A stretch of DNA of 38,732 nt, taken from positions 1 to 38,732 of IMG/VR virus record IMGVR_UViG_3300025108_000146; one strand, 5' to 3'. The position numbers were made by a program, and so were the translations under genes. This DNA comes from a virus. Within the stretch, counting starts at the first letter, position 1. Each line of letters opens with the position of its first letter. Shown here piece by piece: positions 1 through 3,832 of the stretch. Below the pieces are notes generated by a model. That model saw only the letters and a program-made list of their open reading frames with translations, had not been told where the DNA came from and did no database searches.

Positions 1-104
1 TTGTTTACAAATGTAAGCGTGAGCTCACTGGTTTCGTAGTTGTACTCTGCAAGTTTAATTGCTGCAGAGTTTACATTGATTCGTTCTTTAATTAGTTTTG
101 TCAT
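1..104 (-). CDS. KTSC-domain protein, partial (C-terminus off the left edge)
   Basis: The reading frame opens with ATG at 104 and runs off the window without a stop; 34 residues are visible. After a short basic start (MTKLIKERINVNS) it reads AAIKLAEYNYETSELTLTFVN. This matches the opening of the KTSC family: a Ser/Asn-Ser start, a Tyr in the first strand, and then a T/E-L-x-V/L-x-F strand before the Gly-x-x-Tyr part, which is missing here. KTSC domains are small beta domains common in phage and bacterial proteins; their role is unclear. The start lies 18 nt downstream of one 33-nt promoter-like element and overlaps the end of the preceding gene by 17 nt. The family call rests on pattern memory only. 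Confidence 0.6.
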   Translation of the reverse strand, partial: MTKLIKERINVNSAAIKLAEYNYETSELTLTFVN

Positions 105-312
105 ATTTACTTTGTTTTATTATATTATCAAGTGTGTTGCGTGTTAATTCTGTAGACGGTATTCCATCCACAATATCTGTTGTTACATCTTTGGGGTAAT
201 GTTTTAATATGTTTTGAATTACCCCGTCAAGTACATGATCATCCAGCTCGTTGTTGAGTGTGTAGTGATCAGTTTTATTTTTATACGTTACAGATAGCTT
301 ACTCAGTCCCAT
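88..312 (-). CDS. Small hypothetical protein with a possible C-terminal extension
   Basis: This gene encodes 74 residues with no recognised family. Its start overlaps the end of the 299-628 gene by 14 nt, so the two are probably translated from one message. The last 19 or so codons are the promoter-like element at 123-155 read as protein. In other copies the corresponding codons read GAA TAA (Glu-stop), but here they read GAA TTA, so translation continues as LTRNTLDNIIKQ to a later stop. The simplest inference is that the protein once ended at ...PSTE and lost its stop codon. The N-terminal part (residues 1-55) is mixed charged sequence without membrane segments. Confidence 0.6.
   Translation of the reverse strand: MGLSKLSVTYKNKTDHYTLNNELDDHVLDGVIQNILKHYPKDVTTDIVDGIPSTELTRNTLDNIIKQSKYDKTN
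123..155 (-). promoter_or_regulatory. 33-nt bipartite promoter-like element, copy A
   Basis: Read on the minus strand, box 1 (CTACAGAATTAACACG) is followed by exactly 8 nt and then box 2 (TTGATAATA) and TAATAA. It ends 18 nt before the KTSC gene start at 104. Box 1 is slightly diverged from the consensus TTACAGAAATAATACG or TTACAGAATAAATACG. It lies inside the coding end of the 88-312 gene. Confidence 0.6.
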
Positions 313-628
313 CGTCGTCTATATTTTCGCTTAGCCATCTTTCAATCTCAGACTCGTCCATGTATTCATCTACATCATCCATAAGGATTCTAGCCTCAGG
401 AATATCTTCAGCTACCTGCACAATGCGTTCCATGATAGTATCAAAGTCAGGTTGATAGTAGTATACATCATTTTCCCAGTTGAGGCAGCCAGGGTCTTCG
501 GTTAAAATATAAACGTTGTATCCGTCTGCTGTCATGTACTCAGTTAATTGTAAATCATTATCACAATAGTCGTCAAAGTTTGTAATGGTTATATTTAGAT
601 GTTGTTCTAGTCTTTCTAATGGTGTCAT
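299..628 (-). CDS. Acidic hypothetical protein, 109 aa
   Basis: This acidic, soluble protein has no recognised family. It is rich in Asp, Glu and Tyr (for example DDYCDNDLQLTEYMTADG near residues 19-36), and its C-terminus is strongly acidic (DDVDEYMDESEIERWL, then ENIDDDGTE). It has no membrane segment or signal peptide. Acidic proteins of this size are common among early phage proteins that bind host enzymes or mimic nucleic acid, but nothing here proves that role. Upstream lies an unusual 130-nt leader without the bipartite element found before the other genes. It overlaps the following gene at 88-312 by 14 nt. Confidence 0.65.
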   Translation of the reverse strand: MTPLERLEQHLNITITNFDDYCDNDLQLTEYMTADGYNVYILTEDPGCLNWENDVYYYQPDFDTIMERIVQVAEDIPEARILMDDVDEYMDESEIERWLSENIDDDGTE

Positions 629-758
629 AATTTTTGGTTTTAAGGTTTATAATATTGTACGGAGGAGGAGGAACATTACCCTCGCTTTATCTCGAGATTT
701 TATTTGCCCGTCGGCAATCCCCCGTAGTTGATTACACATATATGTATGTGTATAGCAT
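629..758 (-). other. Structured, relatively GC-rich untranslated leader or small-RNA candidate
   Basis: This 130-nt gap separates the 759-974 stop from the 299-628 start. On the minus strand it holds, in order, an inverted repeat (733-752), a short hairpin TTGCC-GACG-GGCAA, the perfect 10-nt palindrome ATCTCGAGAT, a GCGAG segment and a run CCTCCTCCTCC. It is visibly richer in G+C than its surroundings and lacks the bipartite element. The CCTCC run is the same core as the 16S anti-Shine-Dalgarno sequence. It may be a regulated 5' leader or a small RNA gene; no known riboswitch class is recognised. Confidence 0.4.
733..752. terminator. Inverted repeat after the 759-974 gene, weak terminator candidate
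   Basis: TACACATA and TATGTGTA form an 8-bp perfect stem around a 4-nt TATG loop, six nt past the stop codon of the 759-974 gene. The position suits a transcript end. However, the stem is AT-rich and no clear T-run follows on the minus strand, so it could equally be a processing or protein-binding site. Confidence 0.35.
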
Positions 759-974
759 TTAGTCTTCGACCTGTTCAGGTGCTTTGTATTTGTTATCAAT
801 GTAGTCAATCAATCTTACCGTGAAGTATTCGATTAAGTCATTGCCTTCAAAGCCATCATCAAGTAATGGTTTAAGCTTTTCAATGTTGTAGTCAAACGCC
901 CAGTCGTCAACTAAACCTCTCATGCGTTCGTGCTTTCTTTTAAGTTCTAAATAGTTTTCTAGTTTGTTACTCAT
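759..974 (-). CDS. Small hypothetical protein, 71 aa
   Basis: This charged, mostly helical protein begins MSNKLENYLELKRKHERMRG and ends in an acidic tail (PEQVED). No family is recognised. Residues 1-35 look like an amphipathic helix, and residues 36-60 include IEYFTVRLIDYI, another helix with hydrophobic spacing. There is no transmembrane stretch. The ATG at 974 is 25 nt downstream of a promoter-like element, which supports this start. It probably forms a single-gene transcript ending near the inverted repeat at 733-752. Confidence 0.65.
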   Translation of the reverse strand: MSNKLENYLELKRKHERMRGLVDDWAFDYNIEKLKPLLDDGFEGNDLIEYFTVRLIDYIDNKYKAPEQVED

Positions 975-999
975 AATTATTATTTTTTAGATTCATATA

Positions 1000-1032
1000 T
1001 ATTATCAATAGCCTTGCGTATTTATTCTGTAA
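1000..1032 (-). promoter_or_regulatory. 33-nt bipartite promoter-like element, copy B
   Basis: On the minus strand the element reads TTACAGAATAAATACG, 8 nt of spacer, then TTGATAATA. It lies 25 nt before the start of the 759-974 gene. The stop codon of the 1022-1174 gene (TAA within GAATAA) is part of box 1. Confidence 0.7.
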
Positions 1033-1174
1033 GAGCGTGAGCTATCTTAAGTAATTCAACTGTGCTTTCGTGTTCGGCTTCAACACGCCATGAGTTCTTT
1101 TCCTTTACTTCTAATCTCCAACTATTCATATTGAACCCACCTCGGATCTGCCAGTCTTGTATGTTTCTTTTCAT
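1022..1174 (-). CDS. Small hypothetical protein, 50 aa
   Basis: This 50-residue protein begins MKRNIQDWQIRGGFNMNSWR and ends HALTE. No family is recognised. Alternating charged and hydrophobic residues in its middle (WRLEVKEKNSWRVEAEHEST) suggest a small two-strand beta hairpin followed by a helix. Its ATG overlaps the TGA of the preceding gene (ATGA), so it is translationally coupled. It is the last gene of the five-gene minus-strand run that starts at 1904. Its stop codon lies inside promoter-like copy B. Confidence 0.6.
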   Translation of the reverse strand: MKRNIQDWQIRGGFNMNSWRLEVKEKNSWRVEAEHESTVELLKIAHALTE

Positions 1175-1341
1175 TTTGTTACGCGTTTAATTAATGTAAA
1201 TAATATTTGTTGCTTTACTTTTAGTTCGAGTTCATTAACATCTGGGTAGTTAGTTCCATCCAATGTCCAGTGGACTGTCTTGTTAATATAATTTTCAATA
1301 TCATCTGTGCACTCTTGTGCAAATCTTTCAACTGCTTTCAT
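1171..1341 (-). CDS. Small hypothetical protein, 56 aa
   Basis: The frame encodes 56 residues, starting MKAVERFAQECTDDIENYIN and ending FTLIKRVTK. No family is recognised. It looks soluble and mixed-charge, with a probable N-terminal amphipathic helix and a second helix near the C-terminus (NELELKVKQQILFTLIKR). ATGA overlaps at both ends couple it to its neighbours, which is the best evidence that it is a real gene. Confidence 0.6.
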   Translation of the reverse strand: MKAVERFAQECTDDIENYINKTVHWTLDGTNYPDVNELELKVKQQILFTLIKRVTK

Positions 1342-1484
1342 CCTATATATTCTAATAAGTTTTTAATCTTCTTTAAATTCTTGTGTGCAATTTGTGCATT
1401 CATAAAGTGTGCATAGTCTGGGCCAAGTTCAACCAGATCATCGATCGTTTGGCGTAGCTCATAGAGTTTGTCTTTTGTTTTCAT
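1338..1484 (-). CDS. Small helical hypothetical protein, 48 aa
   Basis: This gene encodes 48 residues, starting MKTKDKLYELRQTIDDLVEL and ending KKIKNLLEYIG. Heptad-like spacing of Leu and Ile suggests a short coiled-coil hairpin. No family is recognised. It overlaps the next gene by ATGA and begins one nt after the stop of the 1486-1632 gene, placing it in the same operon. Confidence 0.6.
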   Translation of the reverse strand: MKTKDKLYELRQTIDDLVELGPDYAHFMNAQIAHKNLKKIKNLLEYIG

Positions 1485-1485
1485 A

Positions 1486-1632
1486 TTATTTGTTCTTTAA
1501 ATATATATTATAATCTTCTTTTACTTTATCTAATACCCTGCTTAAATCTTGTGGGTCATAATCAAAGGTTGAAACTTTCATCCAGTGTGCAACGGATTCT
1601 AAGGATTCAATTGCTTGTTCTTTATTTGTCAT
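1486..1632 (-). CDS. Small hypothetical protein, 48 aa
   Basis: The protein has 48 residues, starting MTNKEQAIESLESVAHWMKV and ending YNIYLKNK. No family is recognised and no membrane segment is present. It sits 11 nt after the 1644-1904 gene and one nt before the next start, so it is the second gene of the run driven by promoter-like copy C. A helix-turn-helix-sized helical fold is possible but not supported by specific residues. Confidence 0.6.
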   Translation of the reverse strand: MTNKEQAIESLESVAHWMKVSTFDYDPQDLSRVLDKVKEDYNIYLKNK

Positions 1633-1643
1633 AGTGTATAATA

Positions 1644-1904
1644 TTATGTTCCGCTATAGCCCCAGGCCCCAGCTTCACTGTTTAAATATTCATCTTGCAT
1701 TTTATCAAGCTCAACCTTAGTATCATACTTAGATACATGTTCTCTAATAGTATCAACAGCCTCAGAAATATCATCGAAGTTGATGTGTGTATGTGCTGAC
1801 GGTCTTTTAAGTATTACCGTGGCACCCAGTGAACTGATCTTATTTCCCATATAATCATATGTACCAGTCTTAAAGTCATACTTTTCATTTGATAAATTTT
1901 TCAT
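1644..1904 (-). CDS. Hypothetical protein, 86 aa
   Basis: This 86-residue protein has no recognised family. It has a short N-terminal part with Tyr-rich turns (YDFKTGTYDYMGN), a central strand-like ATVILKRPSAH, and a helical C-terminal half with a regular pattern of hydrophobic residues (ISEAVDTIREHVSKY). It ends EAGAWGYSGT. It is the first gene of a tight five-gene run (1904 down to 1022). Its promoter-like element lies 87 nt upstream, farther than for any other gene in the island, so its message has an unusually long leader. Confidence 0.65.
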   Translation of the reverse strand: MKNLSNEKYDFKTGTYDYMGNKISSLGATVILKRPSAHTHINFDDISEAVDTIREHVSKYDTKVELDKMQDEYLNSEAGAWGYSGT

Positions 1905-1991
1905 TTGTAAAGGTGTTAAGTTATTTGTATATATTTTTTTTAGGTTAGTTATAATGCATAATCAGTATGCACATATATAATTATTTATAAT
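1905..1991 (-). other. AT-rich leader of the 1904-1022 operon
   Basis: This gap of 87 nt separates promoter-like copy C from the start at 1904. It contains the inverted repeat TGCATA-ATCAG-TATGCA (about 1954-1970) and runs of T/A, but no ORF of note. It may form a short leader hairpin in the transcript. No known riboswitch is recognised. Confidence 0.35.
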
Positions 1992-2024
1992 TATTATCGG
2001 GTTGATTACGTATTTATTCTGTAA
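1992..2024 (-). promoter_or_regulatory. 33-nt bipartite promoter-like element, copy C
   Basis: On the minus strand box 1 is TTACAGAATAAATACG, followed by 8 nt and then a diverged box 2 (CCGATAATA). It is the only copy that does not sit close to a start codon. It is preceded on the minus strand by the stem-loop at 2034-2082. Confidence 0.6.
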
Positions 2025-2033
2025 GCTTCCTGA

Positions 2034-2082
2034 GTGCGACATTAGGTACTTAATATAGATTAATAACAGGCTATTGTCACAC
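2034..2082 (-). repeat. Stem-loop element, copy 1 of 2
   Basis: Arms GTGCGACATTAG (2034-2045) and CTATTGTCACAC (2071-2082) pair over most of 12 positions. On the minus strand one T-G wobble and one mismatch remain. The loop is 25 nt. The same arms and loop edges (TTAGGTA and AGGCTA) recur at 3513-3562. Both copies lie just beside an ACGTATTT segment of a box-1 sequence. It could be a transcript end for the 2086-2232 gene, a protein-binding palindrome or part of a replication signal. Confidence 0.55.
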
Positions 2083-2085
2083 ACT

Positions 2086-2232
2086 TTAATCGTGTTGGAA
2101 TTTTGGATTCGATGTTATGAAATCTAATTCACTTTTCCACTGTTCAGGTGTTATTTGTTTTTGCATTGCTTTAAGGTATAGACTGGTGACGTCTACATTA
2201 TATCCATCTTTACTTTTAATTGTTACCATCAT
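2086..2232 (-). CDS. Small hypothetical protein, 48 aa
   Basis: This protein starts MMVTIKSKDGYNVDVTSLYL and ends FITSNPKFQHD. The second Met at 2229 is an equally possible start. No family is recognised. The middle (KAMQKQITPEQWKSELDF) is probably helical. The start is 16 nt downstream of promoter-like copy D, and the stop is three nt before the stem-loop at 2034-2082. It therefore looks like a single-gene unit with its own promoter and transcript end. Confidence 0.6.
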   Translation of the reverse strand: MMVTIKSKDGYNVDVTSLYLKAMQKQITPEQWKSELDFITSNPKFQHD

Positions 2233-2248
2233 AGTTTTATATTTATTA

Positions 2249-2281
2249 TATTATCAGATCATTAACGTATTATTTTTGTAA
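2249..2281 (-). promoter_or_regulatory. 33-nt bipartite promoter-like element, copy D
   Basis: On the minus strand it reads TTACAAAAATAATACG, 8 nt, then CTGATAATA and TAATAA. It starts 16 nt before the 2086-2232 gene. The stop codon of the 2270-2464 gene lies within box 1. Confidence 0.65.
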
Positions 2282-2464
2282 AGTCTCTTTTATATCTTCA
2301 AGTTCTACTAGGTCTTGGTTGATTAAGAATGATAATTCTCTGTTATCATTTTTCATTATATATTCTATTAGATCTAATCTATCTGTGATATCATAGTGAC
2401 TTTCATCGTTATAAATTTGGATTAAAGAATTGTAAACTTCATCTCTGTCAATAGTGTGTGTCAT
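2270..2464 (-). CDS. Acidic hypothetical protein, 64 aa
   Basis: This 64-residue protein begins MTHTIDRDEVYNSLIQIYND and ends LEDIKETLQK. It is acidic and probably all-helical, with three short helices separated by charged turns. No family is recognised and no membrane segment is present. Its start is 23 nt from promoter-like copy E, and its last codons (Leu-Gln-Lys-stop) are encoded by box 1 of copy D. The same C-terminal tripeptide ends the 2509-2685 gene for the same reason. Confidence 0.65.
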   Translation of the reverse strand: MTHTIDRDEVYNSLIQIYNDESHYDITDRLDLIEYIMKNDNRELSFLINQDLVELEDIKETLQK

Positions 2465-2487
2465 AATTTTATATTTTAAGTTTATTA

Positions 2488-2520
2488 TATTATCAAGTCA
2501 AGGACGTATTATTTCTGTAA
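2488..2520 (-). promoter_or_regulatory. 33-nt bipartite promoter-like element, copy E
   Basis: This is a consensus-like copy on the minus strand: TTACAGAAATAATACG, 8 nt, TTGATAATA, then TAATAAA. It is 23 nt before the 2270-2464 start and contains the stop of the 2509-2685 gene. Confidence 0.7.
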
Positions 2521-2685
2521 GGACTCACTTTGGTCGACGACGGAGGTGAGGTTCAGATCGATCTTCTCGATGACTTCGTTTACGTGTTCTTCAAATTTTG
2601 GTGGCACATCGTCTTTGTGTCGATTTATTAATAGGTCTTCAACTGCGTACCTCATCAGGTTCAATTCGTTCTTTGTAAATTTCAT
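2509..2685 (-). CDS. Small hypothetical protein, 58 aa
   Basis: The protein starts MKFTKNELNLMRYAVEDLLI and ends SESLQK. No family is recognised. It appears helical in the first 20 residues, followed by a charged HKDDVPPKFEEH turn and another helix (VNEVIEKIDLNL). The start lies one nt after the stop of the 2687-2809 gene, so the two are coupled and share promoter-like copy F. The last three codons and the stop are box 1 of copy E. Confidence 0.6.
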   Translation of the reverse strand: MKFTKNELNLMRYAVEDLLINRHKDDVPPKFEEHVNEVIEKIDLNLTSVVDQSESLQK

Positions 2686-2686
2686 A

Positions 2687-2809
2687 TTATATATTTTTAT
2701 TATAGTTATAATTCATTAGTGCCATGTGTGCATCCCAGAGCTCGTCGGCTTCTTCTTGTCGTTCGGGATCGTGTTCGATTAGTCGGTATTTTTCTAGGTA
2801 TTCACTCAT
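2687..2809 (-). CDS. Very small hypothetical protein, 40 aa
   Basis: This 40-residue protein begins MSEYLEKYRLIEHDPERQEE and continues as a charged helix with a Trp, ending in an Asn/Tyr-rich tail (MNYNYNKNI). No family is recognised. Support comes from the promoter-like element ending 12 nt before its ATG and from close coupling (one nt) to the following gene. Confidence 0.55.
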   Translation of the reverse strand: MSEYLEKYRLIEHDPERQEEADELWDAHMALMNYNYNKNI

Positions 2810-2821
2810 ATTATTTTATAT

Positions 2822-2854
2822 TATTATCAATTGTATTACGTATTTATTCTGTAA
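2822..2854 (-). promoter_or_regulatory. 33-nt bipartite promoter-like element, copy F
   Basis: On the minus strand it reads TTACAGAATAAATACG, 8 nt, then TTGATAATA. It is only 12 nt before the 2687-2809 start, the shortest distance in the set. Box 1 contains the stop codon of the 2844-3005 gene. Confidence 0.7.
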
Positions 2855-3005
2855 CCTCTATCACTTCTTTTATTTCGTCTAAGCCCCATTTTGCAGCTGC
2901 ATATTTAGTTGCTTCCATTATACTATTAGCTCTTACATAACTATAGAAGTTTCTTAAATTTCTTTTTGAATCTATCCAATGTGATTCTTTAATTACTTTG
3001 TACAT
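2844..3005 (-). CDS. Small hypothetical protein, 53 aa
   Basis: The protein starts MYKVIKESHWIDSKRNLRNF and ends EVIEVTE. Residues 21-45 (YSYVRANSIMEATKYAAAKWG) form a probable helix with small residues. It is slightly basic at the N-terminus and acidic at the C-terminus, and no family is recognised. The start is 16 nt downstream of promoter-like copy G, and the stop is embedded in copy F, so this is a one-gene unit bracketed by two elements. Confidence 0.6.
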   Translation of the reverse strand: MYKVIKESHWIDSKRNLRNFYSYVRANSIMEATKYAAAKWGLDEIKEVIEVTE

Positions 3006-3021
3006 ATCTTTTATTTTATAT

Positions 3022-3054
3022 TATTATCAAATTAGTTGCGTATTATTTCTGTAA
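3022..3054 (-). promoter_or_regulatory. 33-nt bipartite promoter-like element, copy G
   Basis: On the minus strand it reads TTACAGAAATAATACG, 8 nt, TTGATAATA, then ATATAAA. It lies 16 nt before the 2844-3005 start. Here the stop of the preceding gene is four nt outside box 1. Confidence 0.7.
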
Positions 3055-3058
3055 GGTT

Positions 3059-3259
3059 TTAGATTAGATCTGGATTTGCATTAGGTTGTAAGTGATATAC
3101 TCTATAGTAGTATTCTTCTATACTTTCATTATATTTCATTTCTATTGTACTTTCAACATAAATTAAATTTTCATTTTTAATTTGTTCTTCACTTCCATAG
3201 TAATTTGGTAAATGAATCTTTTCCATTTCGTTTAGTATTAAACTTGTTAGATCTAGCAT
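3059..3259 (-). CDS. Small hypothetical protein, 66 aa
   Basis: This 66-residue protein begins MLDLTSLILNEMEKIHLPNY and ends LQPNANPDLI. It contains a Tyr-rich segment (SIEEYYYRVYHLQ) near residues 45-57. No family is recognised. It is the first complete gene of the minus-strand island, with its start 27 nt from promoter-like copy H and further half-copies of the element upstream. A second Met at residue 12 is possible, but the spacing to the element favours the upstream start. Confidence 0.6.
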   Translation of the reverse strand: MLDLTSLILNEMEKIHLPNYYGSEEQIKNENLIYVESTIEMKYNESIEEYYYRVYHLQPNANPDLI

Positions 3260-3286
3260 AGTATTTATATTTATTAGTTACATTTA

Positions 3287-3319
3287 TATTATCAAATGGA
3301 TAACGTATTATTTCTGCAA
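3287..3319 (-). promoter_or_regulatory. 33-nt bipartite promoter-like element, copy H
   Basis: On the minus strand it reads TTGCAGAAATAATACG, 8 nt, TTGATAATA. It lies 27 nt before the 3059-3259 start. It overlaps the stop codon of the relic at 3308-3349. Confidence 0.7.
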
Positions 3320-3349
3320 ACTTTCAAAATAGTTTTCAAATGAAAAAGA
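3308..3349 (-). pseudogene. Relic C-terminus of a deleted minigene
   Basis: In the minus-strand frame that makes other genes end Leu-Gln-Lys-stop across box 1, this segment reads SFSFENYFESLQK-stop. It is preceded directly by an in-frame TGA and has no ATG. The sequence looks like a normal minigene C-terminus. It sits just downstream of a degenerate element (box 1 at 3360-3375), as if most of the gene had been deleted. This is an inference from one frame only. Confidence 0.35.
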
Positions 3350-3359
3350 TCAAAAAGTA

Positions 3360-3445
3360 CGTGATTTTTCTGTAAAACCTAAAACCTTCCGTGTTTTTTC
3401 TGTAAAAAAGGGGGAACCCGGTAAAACTAAAACAACTTTCTGTAA
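3360..3445 (-). repeat. Three extra box-1 sequences in tandem
   Basis: On the minus strand TTACAGAAAAATCACG (3360-3375) and TTACAGAAAAAACACG (3390-3405) are 30 nt apart, and a shorter match TTACAGAAAGT ends at 3445, 40 nt from the last. The first has a partial box 2 at the correct 8-nt distance (ATCAA conserved on the plus strand); the others do not. They could be operator-like half-sites or remnants of deleted minigene promoters. Confidence 0.55.
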
Positions 3446-3512
3446 AGTACTGGTACTCAAATATATACATACAACACAAAATCTATACATATCTAACGTA
3501 TTTTTTAACCCA

Positions 3513-3562
3513 GTGTGACGTTAGGTAGTTATAAATACTTTAGTAGTAGGCTAATGTCGCAT
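3513..3562. repeat. Stem-loop element, copy 2 of 2
   Basis: Arms GTGTGACGTTAG (3513-3524) and CTAATGTCGCAT (3551-3562) pair over all 12 positions on the plus strand, using three G-T wobbles. The loop is 26 nt. The arms and adjacent loop edges match the element at 2034-2082, and a diverged box-1 core (ACGTATTT, from about 3496) lies just upstream in both. Wobble pairing suggests selection at the RNA level, but a protein-binding palindrome cannot be excluded. Confidence 0.55.
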
Positions 3563-3577
3563 ACGATGTAAAATTTG

Positions 3578-3595
3578 TAAGTTGTGTGTAACTTA
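3578..3595. other. Perfect 6-bp inverted repeat in the leader of the first plus-strand gene
   Basis: TAAGTT and AACTTA flank a GTGTGT loop, 33 nt before the ATG at 3629. If transcribed it would form a weak leader hairpin, or it may be a small operator. Confidence 0.3.
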
Positions 3596-3628
3596 TGCGA
3601 TTATAAAAGAATAGAATTATATTTAATT

Positions 3629-3832
3629 ATGAAAAAGAATGAGGTTCTAGTTAAGTCCAATGGGCTGAGGAATGAATTAAAGGAAATACGTAAGAGTATT
3701 GACAAACTAACGAACGCAATGATAGAAATACACATTGCACAAACAAACCAACATGAAAGTATTAATAACAAGCTTTGCACTTGCAACACTAATGATGAGC
3801 TGCGGGACAATAAGAGAAGCACGAATAAATGA
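3629..3832 (+). CDS. Small coiled-coil protein, 67 aa
   Basis: I chose ATG at 3629 (MKKNEVLVKSNGLRNELKEI) because the upstream GTG lies in a hairpin. The protein is helical and charged through residue 45, with Leu/Ile spacing typical of a short coiled coil. It then has a Cys-x-Cys (KLCTC) and an Asn/Asp-rich tail. No membrane segment is present and no family is recognised. It is the first plus-strand gene. Its last 80 nt overlap the lipoprotein gene at 3753 in another frame, an arrangement like nested Rz/Rz1 spanin genes, but the missing membrane anchor argues against a classical i-spanin. Confidence 0.55.
   Translation: MKKNEVLVKSNGLRNELKEIRKSIDKLTNAMIEIHIAQTNQHESINNKLCTCNTNDELRDNKRSTNK

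Larger units (their letters stand above)
3260..3628. other. Divergent intergenic region between the minus-strand island and the plus-strand genes
   Basis: This 369-nt stretch separates the two transcription directions. Reading left to right it holds promoter-like copy H, a 13-codon relic ending Leu-Gln-Lys-stop, three extra box-1 sequences, the 12-nt near-palindrome AGTACTGGTACT (3446-3457), a stem-loop (3513-3562) and an inverted repeat (3578-3595). A 46-codon minus-strand frame (3350-3490) overlaps the box-1 array but is probably not a gene. The first plus-strand gene starts at 3629. Promoters for the plus-strand genes should lie here, but I cannot point to a convincing -33/-7 pair. Confidence 0.6.

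Noticed and set aside
2719-2940. A plus-strand frame through the minigene island
   Set aside because: It crosses two minus-strand genes and a promoter-like element and has a hydrophobic, unlikely composition.
123-3319. The repeated element considered as a CRISPR array or replication iterons
   Set aside because: Spacing between copies is irregular and set by gene length, copies sit at start codons and point one way, and the spacers are genes. This fits promoters better.
3350-3490. A 46-codon minus-strand frame across the box-1 array, with an in-frame repeat FTEKTRKVLG and FTEKSRTF
   Set aside because: The repeat is explained by box-1 copies 30 nt apart, the composition is unlike neighbouring minigenes, and no complete bipartite element precedes it. 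It may still be translated, but I do not call it a gene.
3571-3610. TTTG (3574-3577) and TATAAA (3602-3607) as a Bacteroidetes-type promoter for the plus-strand genes
   Set aside because: No TAnnTTTG is present at the right distance and the spacing is poor, so it is not reported as a promoter.
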